Shown here: piece after piece, positions 54,442-64,000 of the stretch
Layout: the number at the start of each line of letters is the position of its first letter
Position numbering within the stretch: position 1 is the stretch's first letter
Assembly (NCBI GenBank): GCA_029210125.1
Contig: JARGPR010000005.1
Span: 77,666 to 141,665, forward strand
Direction of reading: 5' to 3'
DNA: 64,000 nt
Source: Pseudomonadales bacterium
Lineage (GTDB): Bacteria; Pseudomonadota; Gammaproteobacteria; Pseudomonadales; JAHRWD01
Notes under the pieces: model-generated
Told to the model about the DNA's origin: nothing
Databases searched by the model: none
What the model saw: the letters and a program-made list of their open reading frames with translations, nothing else
Position numbers and translations under genes: made by a program

Positions 54442-55033
54442 ATTGAACCTCGAGGTCTGGCTCCGATCGATCGTTGGGCCCAAGTTGCATCTGTTTCGAT
54501 AGCTGCCGAACCGATCGCTCCGAATAACGTTGCAGAAGATTAATAAAATAGACACCTGATATTGCCACGACCAGTCCTGCCATGGTTGAGAGGATACATT
54601 TGGATATGCCGGATGCCATAGCTCTGGCGTTGCTGGACCCACTGAAGGCGATCACGTCAAATACTTCGATCATGCCGTTAACGGTTCCAAGCAGGCCGAG
54701 TAATGGCGCAATACCGATTAAAGTGCGGATAATTGCCAGGGTGCTGTTAAATTTAATTCGTGCTTCGGATAGTAGTTTTTCGCGGGTGACCTGGGCAGTC
54801 CATGAGTCATGGTCTGGAAAAGAGTTCCAGTGCGTTAGTACCTGAAGGCTATAGGGTTTTGACTGGATCATAAAAAACCAGAAGCGCTCTGCGATCAAAA
54901 ACCACAGCACTAGGGTGGTTAGAAATATGACCACCAAGACTGGCCCACCAGTGTACAGAAAATTTTGTAGTGCCCCCGTCTCAAGCAAGGAACTGCGAGT
55001 CGCTTCAATGAGATAACCGAATGACTCAATCAT
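54431..55033 (-). CDS. MotA/TolQ/ExbB-type proton channel protein, short form
   Basis: 200 residues, three helices. IAPLLGLLGTVNGMIEVFD and SGISKCILSTMAGLVVAISGVYF are the channel helices. It is the short ExbB of TtpC-type systems. Its start overlaps the stop of the long ExbB gene by four bases. Confidence 0.93.
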   Translation of the reverse strand: MIESFGYLIEATRSSLLETGALQNFLYTGGPVLVVIFLTTLVLWFLIAERFWFFMIQSKPYSLQVLTHWNSFPDHDSWTAQVTREKLLSEARIKFNSTLAIIRTLIGIAPLLGLLGTVNGMIEVFDVIAFSGSSNARAMASGISKCILSTMAGLVVAISGVYFINLLQRYSERSVRQLSKQMQLGPNDRSEPDLEVQYAS

Positions 55034-56532
55034 GGTGCTTGCGTGTTTTCTTGCTTGCTTGGCTGCGAATATTGGGCGAGCAATCCGGCGGTTTGCTCCT
55101 CAAGGGATTCGATGATGCGACGGCTGCGACTGTTAGCCATACTGTGTAGTAGCAAGATAGGTATCGCGGCGCTCAGGCCCAGGGCGGTAGTGACCAATGC
55201 CTGGCTGATGCCCCCCGCCATTAATTTTGCATCGCCAGAACCAAATAGAGTAATGACATCAAATGTCTCAACCATGCCGGTCACAGTCCCCAAAAGGCCT
55301 AAAAGAGGAGCGACCCCGGCGAGCACTTTTAATGTACTTAACCGACTCCGTATCGCTGGGGTTTCTTGCAGAATCAGGTCATCCAGCTTGAGCTCCAGTC
55401 GTTCAATGCTGGCACTATCGACGGGGGTTTGAGGTGTGTTACCGAAGGCTTGAAAAATTCGGCCAAGGGCGTTGTTGCTAATGGTATGGGGGTTTTGAGC
55501 CTGTTTCTCGACACGAAATGCGGTGACCGACAGGGTAATGATCCGTTCAAGCCCTAGCAATATACCGATCACACCGATCACGATCACGAGGTACCCAATA
55601 ACGCCACCTTGCCGAATTCGCTCGGCCATATTGGGCCGTTGAATCAGCAGCGAAAGAATGGCACCGCTTGAAGGATCAATGGGCGCCGTGATGAATGTAC
55701 CTGTATTTGCGTCTGAGGTTGCGGCAGATAACGCTTGAGCTGCATTTTGGTAAAAAGCTCTCGGCTGGCGAGGCAGTTCATTGAGCTGTCCTGTCGCACC
55801 TAGATAACGAAGGAATTTGCCTTTGGGTGTAATGCTGACAAAGGGCCCGATACGCGTCACTGCTATTGTTGATTCGAGACCCTGTGTATTTAGAACTGGA
55901 GTCTCAAACGTGACAACGCGGCCCTGTTCGCTCATCTCTTCGGTTAAGGTAAACCATAGTTGTTCGATATCAGCGGTGGTGGGCAGATCACGTTTGTTCG
56001 CCATACTATCAAGCACTTTAGCGCGGCCGGGCAGTTGCGCACTGACCATAGAGTGCTCCAGTTGTGCGCTGGTATCTGCTGCTACCTGCCGCACCACACC
56101 GAACAATTCTCCAAAATCACCAAGGCGTTCCTGTAAGTGCTGTTGCTGTTGAGCCAGGCTGGTTTCGTTTTTATAAAACTCGGTTTCGAGTTGCTGGCTT
56201 CGTTTCGCAGCAGCGTTTAGTTGCTGTTCGATCTGTTCTAACATTTGGTTTTGTTGATCTTTTCGGCTCAAAAATTCGGTTTCCCGAGCCTTGTGTACAT
56301 TGTTTTCACGGACTCGACCCTCACGAATCTGTTCAAGCAGCTGTGCCATAGTTTTCTGTGGGTCACTTGCTTTAGAGGTGGTATCAGAAATGGCTTCAGG
56401 GTCTGTTGCTGGGCTCTGTTCCGCGGACACAGAATGGGATGTCAGAATAAAAGCCACAGAGCAGAGCGCGGGTAAAAACGCACAAAACTGTGCTCTGAAT
56501 GACGATAGGTTAAATAATGTGGAGATGTTCAT
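55030..56532 (-). CDS. Long ExbB-like protein (TtpC type)
   Basis: 500 residues. The signal peptide ends VSA at about residue 37. A long periplasmic coiled coil follows (residues about 60-150, Gln- and Glu-rich), then a beta-rich stretch. The C-terminal 200 residues form a MotA/TolQ/ExbB domain with VAPLLGLLGTVTGMVETFD and SQALVTTALGLSAAIPIL. In Vibrio, TtpC has this form and is required for TonB2 function. The gene sits between DUF3450 and the short ExbB, as there. Confidence 0.92.
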   Translation of the reverse strand: MNISTLFNLSSFRAQFCAFLPALCSVAFILTSHSVSAEQSPATDPEAISDTTSKASDPQKTMAQLLEQIREGRVRENNVHKARETEFLSRKDQQNQMLEQIEQQLNAAAKRSQQLETEFYKNETSLAQQQQHLQERLGDFGELFGVVRQVAADTSAQLEHSMVSAQLPGRAKVLDSMANKRDLPTTADIEQLWFTLTEEMSEQGRVVTFETPVLNTQGLESTIAVTRIGPFVSITPKGKFLRYLGATGQLNELPRQPRAFYQNAAQALSAATSDANTGTFITAPIDPSSGAILSLLIQRPNMAERIRQGGVIGYLVIVIGVIGILLGLERIITLSVTAFRVEKQAQNPHTISNNALGRIFQAFGNTPQTPVDSASIERLELKLDDLILQETPAIRSRLSTLKVLAGVAPLLGLLGTVTGMVETFDVITLFGSGDAKLMAGGISQALVTTALGLSAAIPILLLHSMANSRSRRIIESLEEQTAGLLAQYSQPSKQENTQAP

Positions 56533-57359
56533 CGAGCAATCTCCGGTATCAGCTGTTCCGGCGCTGGAACCGGTAACATCAGCAGATCTGGGGAAGCCTG
56601 CCTTCGGGCTACCTGAAAGGCATGTTTGACCTCAGCTGTATTGAACTGACTGGCATCCAGGGGTTGCCAGGTTCGGGTTTCCTGATTCCAAAGGGTTGTT
56701 TGTTCGCCGTTAAGGGTTTGGTACATCAGTATTACTCGACCGATTTTCAGGAAATTTACGGTTCGTTTGGTTTGCTCCTCCGTCAACAGAATACCTTGGT
56801 AGGCTTCGAGGGTTCGTCCATATTCATTTTCAATTTGATAAGCCTCCATGACCCGACGGAATTTTTCTGCGGTTGATATATCGGGGCGTTGAATCAGGCT
56901 TTTGAGCTCTTTAATTCGTTCGGAACGCTCTTTGGGCAAGAAAGGAATATCCAGGGCAACAAACTGTTCAAGGGCGAATGTCATACGTTCAATCAGGGGC
57001 AGTATTTTACGTTGGGTTTCCACTACCCGCTGAAGTTCACCCGCAAGCCGTGTTTCCTCAATTCGTTGTTGCTCAACGAGTTGATCCAATTGGCGGTTAT
57101 AGGCATTGAGCGATTCCAGCTGCTGTAGTTTGTTTTTGTACTGGCTGAACAGTTGCTGGGTGGCCTCTTCGATGAGGTCGATTTTTTTTTGTGACGAAGC
57201 ACCCGCGTGAATGTTGGAGCGCGCCTGTTCGGTAGCTTGCTGTAAATCCGAAGCAATCACTTCTAATGTTGATAGCGGCAGAAGCAAAAACAGTAGCAAG
57301 TAGCGGGTTGCGCAACGCCGAAAAACAGGAGCGATGGTGCGAAGAACAGACGGAATCAT
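56529..57359 (-). CDS. DUF3450 periplasmic coiled-coil protein
   Basis: 276 residues. Signal peptide to about 37, then a long coiled coil (YKNKLQQLESLNAYNRQLDQ onward) and a C-terminal domain with YQIENEYGRTLEAYQG, the mark of DUF3450. The family is found first in TtpC-type TonB operons. Its role is unknown; a link between the receptor side and the energiser is possible. It is the promoter-proximal gene of six. Confidence 0.9.
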   Translation of the reverse strand: MIPSVLRTIAPVFRRCATRYLLLFLLLPLSTLEVIASDLQQATEQARSNIHAGASSQKKIDLIEEATQQLFSQYKNKLQQLESLNAYNRQLDQLVEQQRIEETRLAGELQRVVETQRKILPLIERMTFALEQFVALDIPFLPKERSERIKELKSLIQRPDISTAEKFRRVMEAYQIENEYGRTLEAYQGILLTEEQTKRTVNFLKIGRVILMYQTLNGEQTTLWNQETRTWQPLDASQFNTAEVKHAFQVARRQASPDLLMLPVPAPEQLIPEIAR

Positions 57360-57484
57360 GAAGAGGCTCTGTTGGATGTAGGATAGGATGCAAAAACTGC
57401 TTAAATAGCGCTGAATTATACCCGCAGCTGAAGGGTTAAATCATGCGCTAACCATGAGGTTTAGATGAATATTGAACCACTTAT

Positions 57485-57527
57485 TTAGAAAAAAGACCGC
57501 GAAGCAGGGGGAGGAATCCTGCCTCGC
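57485..57527 (-). terminator. Intrinsic terminator of the metal receptor gene
   Basis: On the minus strand GCGAGGCAGG (57518-57527) pairs with CCTGCTTCGC (57499-57508), one mismatch, 9-base loop, then a run of six T to about 57487. It separates the receptor from the DUF3450 operon, so the latter must have its own promoter between 57360 and 57485. Confidence 0.75.
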
Positions 57528-57561
57528 TGGCCAATAAAAACGATCTATTTTGCTTGAACAC

Positions 57562-59673
57562 TTACCAGGATAGGTTGGCGTTTGCGTAAAAGTTGGTGCC
57601 AGGGCCATATAGTCGTGTACCAACCGGGATGCTGTTACTGGAAGCGCGATTTACGCCGCCAAGATGTTGCTGATAGCTTTTATCCAGCAGGTTTTCGATA
57701 CCCGCGCCGAAGCTGAGGTTTGGTGTTGGGCTATAAAATACTCTTATATTGACCAGTGCATAACCAGCGGTAGTGGCTTCATTATTGGTTGATGAGACCT
57801 TGTTTTGTCGGGCGTAGGCCTGGGTTTCAATACTGGTTTTCCAGTTGTCGTTGATCCGTGTCAGCGCGATTAGTCCGTTTAGCGGGGCGATCCTGTAAAG
57901 GTGATCGTTGATATCTTCGCGTTCTCCACGGGTATAACTGATAACCCCGTCAAGTTGCCATTGAGGCGTGAGCTGTGCGCCCCAATCGGCATCGAATCCA
58001 AATATTTTTGCGTCAACATTGGCAAATTTTAGCGGTGCTACAGTGCTCATCATTGAGCTGACCATGATCGCAGCCATATCGGTTTCTGGCACTCCTTGGA
58101 TATAGTCATTGATCTCGTGGTAATAGATTCTTGGGTTTAGATAGCCATTTTTTGTGTTCCAGCTAAGGCCAAGCTCAAGTTGATCGGCGTTTTCAGCCTC
58201 GAGGTTGATGTCACCGCTGTAATTATTGCCATCCGCAAGTCCGCCTGTGGATTGCATAGGGATCCACAGGAAACGTTCCTGATAACTTGGTGAGCGGTTT
58301 TTGCGAGCTAAACTGACCTCCAGTTCAAGATCATTTGATAACGGGTAACGCGTGTTTAACACCAAATCAATATTGTGGTCGGACTGACTGCGGTCGGCAC
58401 TATTAAATCGACTCATCAATGTCATGATATTGGCATTCATCATCGCCATGTTGTGACTAACCGTGCCGGCATCCATGTCGACTTGAACTACCCGCACGCC
58501 AGCCCCCAGGCTCCAGCTATCACTGCGGTTTTCCTGCCACTCGGCAAATAGCCCCATGCGGTTACGCTCTACATCATTAAAATTGTCCACTCGAAACATC
58601 GGATTGGTAGGGTCGGTAATTAACGCATTGTGGTTTGCGGTGTCGCCGTCGACACCCAGTTTGGTTTCGCCGTTCGGGGTTTTAGTGGTCAGTACGGCCT
58701 TAAATCCAATACCGTTAACATCGGTGGTGGCTACCCGTTTCATCATCGATGTGCGTAATGTGACGTTGTCCATCACATGTTCAAGGTCTTCGTAATTCAA
58801 TTGGATTTCAAGCATGCCAAGATCATTGAGATCAGCGCTGTAATTTAATTTTACGATGTCCCCGGAAGCAAAGATGATATCCATCGGCAGCGCGGCGGTG
58901 CCCGTCAGGCCCGTGTCGTTGTAGTGGTAGTCAATACCGAATTGTTGTCCCGAAGAGTCTTGGAACCCATAACCCAATCCAAAGGTCGTTCGTTCATATT
59001 CTGAGGGGATCATGTTGCCGTTGGGATATTCATAGTCATCACCCTGTTCAAAACTACCAGTCAGATGGAGCCGGTGATGACGGTTGGCCAGAGAGGTAAA
59101 CAGGCTTGTTTGGGTACCCTGGCTTGACTGACTATACCCTAGGGCGAGATCACCACTTTGTTGCCATTGCTTGTCGCTACCGAATTCACTGGTCTTGGGT
59201 GTAGCGATAATCGTGCCGCCTATGGTTTCCAGACCACTGCTTACCGGAGCGACACCTCGAATAAGAGTGAGTGATTCCATTAACGCAGCGGGAATATGAC
59301 TCAGGGGTGGGTCCATGCTATTTGGACCCGCGGGCTTAAGATGCATGTTGTTGATCGAAACATTAACTCGATCGCCAAAATAACCTCGATAATGAGCAAT
59401 GCCGGTTAGAGGACCGTTTTGATTAACATCAGCGCCGGGCATGACTTTGAGTAATTCAGCCGTATCTTTTACAGTCGGCAATGTGACGAGTAGTTCACTG
59501 CGGCTGGGTCCTTTTTGTGGTTGAGATACCACCTTAAGCGTGGTTAACTCTAGCTGTTCCTCTACTGGCTCGGCATGGACAGTGGTTACTGAAGCGAGTA
59601 TTGGGAATGAAGCTAAAATAAGACTAAGTGGTTTTAGTGTGTTGGGTTGTCTGATAATTGTTCGACTGCTCAT
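57562..59673 (-). CDS. TonB-dependent receptor related to copper receptors (OprC/NosA-like)
   Basis: 703 residues. A signal peptide (to about 34, VHA) leads into a plug with VTLPTVKDTAELLKVMPGAD and PNSMDPPLSHIPAALMESLT; the MDPP segment recalls the OprC/NosA copper receptors. Met clusters occur at DAGTVSHNMAMMNANIMTLM and at AAIMVSSMMSTV, unusual for iron receptors. The barrel ends in Trp (NLSW). AGGAAAAGG precedes the ATG. It likely imports a metal ion or metallophore, with copper the best guess, energised by the adjacent TtpC-type system. Confidence 0.85.
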   Translation of the reverse strand: MSSRTIIRQPNTLKPLSLILASFPILASVTTVHAEPVEEQLELTTLKVVSQPQKGPSRSELLVTLPTVKDTAELLKVMPGADVNQNGPLTGIAHYRGYFGDRVNVSINNMHLKPAGPNSMDPPLSHIPAALMESLTLIRGVAPVSSGLETIGGTIIATPKTSEFGSDKQWQQSGDLALGYSQSSQGTQTSLFTSLANRHHRLHLTGSFEQGDDYEYPNGNMIPSEYERTTFGLGYGFQDSSGQQFGIDYHYNDTGLTGTAALPMDIIFASGDIVKLNYSADLNDLGMLEIQLNYEDLEHVMDNVTLRTSMMKRVATTDVNGIGFKAVLTTKTPNGETKLGVDGDTANHNALITDPTNPMFRVDNFNDVERNRMGLFAEWQENRSDSWSLGAGVRVVQVDMDAGTVSHNMAMMNANIMTLMSRFNSADRSQSDHNIDLVLNTRYPLSNDLELEVSLARKNRSPSYQERFLWIPMQSTGGLADGNNYSGDINLEAENADQLELGLSWNTKNGYLNPRIYYHEINDYIQGVPETDMAAIMVSSMMSTVAPLKFANVDAKIFGFDADWGAQLTPQWQLDGVISYTRGEREDINDHLYRIAPLNGLIALTRINDNWKTSIETQAYARQNKVSSTNNEATTAGYALVNIRVFYSPTPNLSFGAGIENLLDKSYQQHLGGVNRASSNSIPVGTRLYGPGTNFYANANLSW

Positions 59674-59753
59674 AACCTTTTCCTAACCTTAGGACTGCTC
59701 ATTTAACTGTTATCATCGTGTCGCGGATGGTACTCTTCGCTATCAGAGCTGAA

Positions 59754-59774
59754 CATGTGACAAATTGTCGCATG
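59754..59774. promoter_or_regulatory. 21-base palindrome upstream of the metal receptor
   Basis: CATGTGACAA-A-TTGTCGCATG: nine of ten arm positions pair, with GACAAATTGTC perfect. It lies 81 bases before the receptor ATG and 84 before the rsd ATG, between the two divergent genes. The binding protein is unknown; it does not match the CueR or Fur consensus. Confidence 0.55.
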
Positions 59775-59857
59775 ATTTGAATGTGTATTTTTGCAGCTGG
59801 TTCGCGCTAGCATGTGCAGTTATCAATAATAAAATAATTAGAGGTTGGAGCATTACA

Positions 59858-60328
59858 ATGTCCCTCGCAACTAACTCCAAAAAGGGTGAAAGTAGCAGCT
59901 TGATCGAACGCTGGCTGAATGAACGCCAGGAGCTGATTTTGCTATATGTCGCGATTGACGGGTTACGCCAGTTCACTCCAAAAGGCACGCCGATTGGTGT
60001 TAAGGTACAGGCTTTTTGCCAGGTGCTGATGGACTATGTATCAGCAGGTCATTTTGAAGTTTACGACCGTCTGATATCGGAGGCTAAAGACTCGGACCTT
60101 AATACCAACCAGGTGTTACTTAGGTTGCTTTCAGGTATACAGAAGAGCACCGATATGGCGGTGACCTTTAATGAAATTTATGATTCCAGTGATCATTGTG
60201 AAGAAGAGTTGGTAAGCCTTCCGGAAGACCTCTCCAAGCTTGGAGAGTTATTGGCGGAACGTTTTGATCTGGAAGATCAGCTGCTCGATGCTCGATCTGT
60301 CGTTGGTGGCGTGAAAGTACCGGCCTAA
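59858..60328 (+). CDS. rsd: Regulator of sigma D (Rsd/AlgQ)
   Basis: 156 residues from ATG 59858, after GGAG; the upstream frame opening is not likely. LIERWLNERQELILLYVAIDG and FCQVLMDYVSAGHFEVYDRL are the family signature. Rsd/AlgQ is a helical anti-sigma70 factor that favours alternative sigma factors in stationary phase; in Pseudomonas, AlgQ also affects alginate and siderophore genes. It faces a TonB receptor, but I infer no functional link. Confidence 0.93.
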   Translation: MSLATNSKKGESSSLIERWLNERQELILLYVAIDGLRQFTPKGTPIGVKVQAFCQVLMDYVSAGHFEVYDRLISEAKDSDLNTNQVLLRLLSGIQKSTDMAVTFNEIYDSSDHCEEELVSLPEDLSKLGELLAERFDLEDQLLDARSVVGGVKVPA

Positions 60329-60542
60329 CTAATACCTCAAGCACGATCCAGAGAGGTGGGTTTTGTCTAGCGCTCCATAGCGGGTTTGAATCCTCCTCGA
60401 AAACATATTCATTTCTGCTTGCGAGCTTTGCACTGCCACGGATTTATTCGGCGCTGAGTGATTTGCTGTAATTGCCGTACCGTAATGTAATAAACAGCTA
60501 GACTTATAAACAGTCATCTCATCGATTGTAAGGGATTCTGCT

Positions 60543-61568
60543 TTGTTGTCGCACTGTTTTTCTTCTCAAATTTATTCTCCTATTCGTCTATTCCGACAAT
60601 TGACGGCGCTGCTGCTGTCCTTTTCCCTGGTTGGTTGTGGTTCGGGTTATCCGCCTACTGATAGTTGGGAAGTTGCTGCACGTGGAAACTATTCAGCAGC
60701 ACTTTCCGAAGATGGCCAACATGTCGTCATTGGATCCATTATGCATGGCGGCAGCCTTTGGGATTTGCAGTCAAAGGAGCGCCTGTATAACTGGAATCAT
60801 GCTAAAGAAGGCTTTTCAAATTTAAGTGCAGTGGATATCTCTGCCGACGGGAAATTTGCCGTAACCTCCGAAGGCTCCAATCTTGTTTTGTGGAATGTTG
60901 CCGACGGCAGCCCTGCTGGTTTTTGGAGTGCTCCAGGGCAAATTATTGACTTAGCACTGTCCAGTGATGGGCACTTTGCTTTGCTGGGATTGGCGAATTA
61001 CAACGCGGTCTATTTTGATATAAAAAATGGCGGAGTTGTTCGTACATTTTTTCATAAGGGCAGGGTGACTAGCGTAGATCTTTCGGCCGACGATCGATAT
61101 GCGCTGACGGGTTCCGAGGATCAGAATGCGATACTTTGGGATATTGAAAGTGGAGAACAGCTCAAGACGCATAGTCATGAACGACCGGTTCAGTTGGTAG
61201 CTCTTTCGCCAGAGGGTAATCTGGCCTTCAGTTTTGCCAAGTATGATCGTGCGTTGGTCTGGAATACCGGTACAGGGCAGCCCAAATTCGAAATTCCGAT
61301 GACGGCTTCAGAAAAACAGTTCGGAGTGGAATATAGCAGTGCGAAATTTTCAGCAGAGAGCCGTGGCCTTTTGCTCATTGGAGACAATCGACGCGGCGTT
61401 GAGTTGTGGGATTATTCCAGCGAGGCTAAAAAGGGCCGTTGGCAGGCACAGAAGAAGGAGATCACCCAGCTTGCCTCCGGCGCAGCGATTATTGATCTCG
61501 TTTTTGCCGGCGGGTCCGGAGTTTTTTTTGCGGTTACTTCGGATGGCTTGATTCAAAAATTTAAATAG
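60543..61568 (+). CDS. WD40-repeat lipoprotein
   Basis: 341 residues. A signal ending SFSLVGC gives Cys32 as lipid site. Six or seven WD-type blades follow, such as YSAALSEDGQHVVIGSIMHG, VDISADGKFAVTSEGSN, VDLSADDRYALTGSEDQN, each closing near LWD or LWN. The frame has no ATG before the signal, so TTG 60543 or 60546 is the start, with AAGGGA at eight bases. It probably serves as a periplasmic or outer membrane scaffold; the partner is unknown. Confidence 0.87.
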   Translation: MLSHCFSSQIYSPIRLFRQLTALLLSFSLVGCGSGYPPTDSWEVAARGNYSAALSEDGQHVVIGSIMHGGSLWDLQSKERLYNWNHAKEGFSNLSAVDISADGKFAVTSEGSNLVLWNVADGSPAGFWSAPGQIIDLALSSDGHFALLGLANYNAVYFDIKNGGVVRTFFHKGRVTSVDLSADDRYALTGSEDQNAILWDIESGEQLKTHSHERPVQLVALSPEGNLAFSFAKYDRALVWNTGTGQPKFEIPMTASEKQFGVEYSSAKFSAESRGLLLIGDNRRGVELWDYSSEAKKGRWQAQKKEITQLASGAAIIDLVFAGGSGVFFAVTSDGLIQKFK

Positions 61569-61616
61569 CCCAGATTACCTAATCCCCTCCTTTTTTTAGG
61601 GGGGGTAGCGGACCGC

Positions 61617-62324
61617 CTAATTGATTATCTCTAACAACTCAATATCAAAAATAAGCGTCGCGTTAGGACCAATATCGCCGCCGGCACCTCTTGCTCCGTA
61701 GGCGCTTGCCGATGGGATATATACCTGCCATTTATCGCCAGTTTTCATCAGTTGAAGAATCTCGATCCAGCCCGGAATGACTCGATGTACAGGAAACTGA
61801 GCGGGTTCGCCACGGGCGTATGAGCTGTCAAATTCAGTTCCGTCGATGAGTGTGCCACGGTAGTGCACTGAAACCGTATTGCTGGCGGTTGGCGACATCG
61901 CGTCTTCTGGTCCGCTGCTTAGCACTCGATACTGGACACCGCTGGTAAGCACGGTTACGCCCTCTTCTTTGGCTTTAGCCTCTAAAAATGCTTTACCCTC
62001 CGCTATATTTTTGGCCGAACTGGTTTCGTTTTTTGCACTTTCTATCGCCATACGTTTCTGTTTGTACTGCTTGAACGCGTCAACCATATCCTCTTCGCTC
62101 AATATTGGTTCGATATCGCCAAATGCGTGTTGGACTCCCTGAGAAAAGGCATCAAAATCAAGCGTTTCGAAATCCTGTTTTAGTCGGCTGCCATACTGAA
62201 TACCGACAGCGTAAGCTAATTTTTGATCCCGGGTTTCGGGGGCAGAGGCCTCTGTTTCCTTGTTCTGGCAGCCAGCTAAAAAGACAATTGCGATCGCAAC
62301 GAAAGCGTACAAAAATTTATTCAT
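61617..62324 (-). CDS. FKBP-type peptidyl-prolyl isomerase, lipoprotein
   Basis: 235 residues. Signal and lipobox FLAGC (Cys19). The helical dimerisation domain with KLAYAVGIQYGSRLKQDFE leads through a long helix to the FKBP domain (VHYRGTLIDGTEFDSSYARG, then VIPGWIEILQLMKTGDKWQVYIPSASAYGARG). This is the FkpA/Mip layout. It assists folding of envelope proteins. It converges on the WD40 gene with 48 bases between the stops. Confidence 0.94.
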   Translation of the reverse strand: MNKFLYAFVAIAIVFLAGCQNKETEASAPETRDQKLAYAVGIQYGSRLKQDFETLDFDAFSQGVQHAFGDIEPILSEEDMVDAFKQYKQKRMAIESAKNETSSAKNIAEGKAFLEAKAKEEGVTVLTSGVQYRVLSSGPEDAMSPTASNTVSVHYRGTLIDGTEFDSSYARGEPAQFPVHRVIPGWIEILQLMKTGDKWQVYIPSASAYGARGAGGDIGPNATLIFDIELLEIIN

Positions 62325-62454
62325 AAAAAATTTTCACAAAAAAAGTGTTGGTTTTCAAAATTTCCGTCATATTCGTCCGGATATTCTGGGCTGTTTCACC
62401 GTAGCGACGAAGTAAACCCCATTCAACTAGTGCTTTCAACGATTATTGAGATGA

Positions 62455-63576
<1,122 letters not shown>

Positions 63577-63649
63577 AGCTTTTAGTTTCAACTAAAAATT
63601 GACGGTGATATGATTCAGTGCCTTATTTTATTATTAATGGAGATTGCAC

Positions 63650-63976
63650 ATGAGCGATTCAATCGTTCACGTAACCGACGATAACTTCGAAGCAGAAGTG
63701 CTTAATAGCAGTACCCCTGTCTTGGTGGATTACTGGGCCGAATGGTGCGGCCCTTGCCGTATGATCGCTCCGGTACTGGATGAGCTGGCGGATGATTTTG
63801 GTGATAAGCTGAAGATCTGTAAAATTGATATCGATGCCAACCCCGGAACACCGGGTAAGTTTGGTGTCCGTGGTATTCCAACATTGATGCTGTTTAAAAA
63901 TGGCAACATTGAAGCCACTAAAGTAGGCGCGGCTTCAAAATCGGAACTATCTGCTTTTGTGGAAACTAATATTTAG
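63650..63976 (+). CDS. trxA: Thioredoxin
   Basis: 108 residues from ATG 63650, after GGAG. The active site WAEWCGPCRMIAP and the cis-Pro loop GIPTLMLFKNG are complete. It reduces protein disulfides in the cytoplasm with thioredoxin reductase. In Pseudomonas hemB lies near trxA with ppk and ppx between; here they are neighbours, 73 bases apart. Confidence 0.97.
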   Translation: MSDSIVHVTDDNFEAEVLNSSTPVLVDYWAEWCGPCRMIAPVLDELADDFGDKLKICKIDIDANPGTPGKFGVRGIPTLMLFKNGNIEATKVGAASKSELSAFVETNI

Positions 63977-64000
63977 TAAGAACTTGCTAACACAAAATTA

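Noticed and set aside
61583-61606. Terminator between the WD40 and FKBP genes
   Set aside because: CCCCT and AGGGG pair over five bases with a T-rich loop rather than a T tail; too weak.

Overview
The window looks like a chromosomal segment of a free-living, probably marine gammaproteobacterium of the wider Pseudomonas/Cellvibrionales kind. The evidence is gene order: recN runs divergently from hrcA-grpE-dnaK-dnaJ-dapB, mpl is joined to ubiX, tkt-pgk-fba stand in line, and rsd (algQ) lies near hemB and trxA. These pairings are familiar from Pseudomonas. Acyl-CoA dehydrogenases, a thiolase-like protein with a DUF35 partner, and two TonB systems fit a heterotrophic lifestyle. No rRNA, tRNA, CRISPR array or insertion sequence with a transposase was recognised.

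Layout. Positions 1-6.5 kb hold the 5' part of an acyl-CoA carboxylase beta subunit, an OmpA/OprF-type porin and small metabolic or membrane genes. Positions 6.5-14.1 kb hold the heat-shock operon and recN; two sigma32-type promoters can be read upstream of hrcA and dnaK. Positions 14.2-22.5 kb hold a second-type FtsH, a 1009-residue repeat protein with two Lcl/DUF1566-like domains, a PAS-GAF-GGDEF cyclase, a cysteine-dioxygenase-like cupin and a GFA-family protein.

Positions 22.5-26.3 kb form an accessory island. It starts with an AbrB-Doc toxin-antitoxin pair that has a readable promoter and a palindromic operator. It continues as an integron cassette array on the minus strand, with five attC sites and six cassettes but no integrase in view. 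In every complete cassette the leading 7-base core is the exact reverse complement of that cassette's own attC R'' box, which is strong internal proof. The last cassette has lost its attC and ends in a dispersed repeat that recurs at 42.1 kb.

Positions 26.4-40.8 kb return to core metabolism: acyl-CoA dehydrogenase, pyrophosphate-dependent phosphofructokinase, mpl-ubiX, a DUF35/thiolase/acyl-CoA dehydrogenase cluster suggestive of sterol or alicyclic side-chain breakdown, then tkt-pgk-fba. Positions 41-48.8 kb hold an AT-rich orphan gene and a Fur-controlled siderophore uptake locus (receptor, ExbB, ExbD, TonB, PepSY protein). Positions 49-52 kb hold MarC, a D-aminoacylase-like amidohydrolase and a DUF2788 protein.

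Positions 52-59.7 kb hold a second TonB system of the TtpC type (DUF3450, long ExbB, short ExbB, ExbD, TonB, TPR) next to a methionine-rich receptor related to the OprC/NosA copper receptors. The window ends with rsd, a WD40 lipoprotein, an FKBP isomerase, hemB and trxA.
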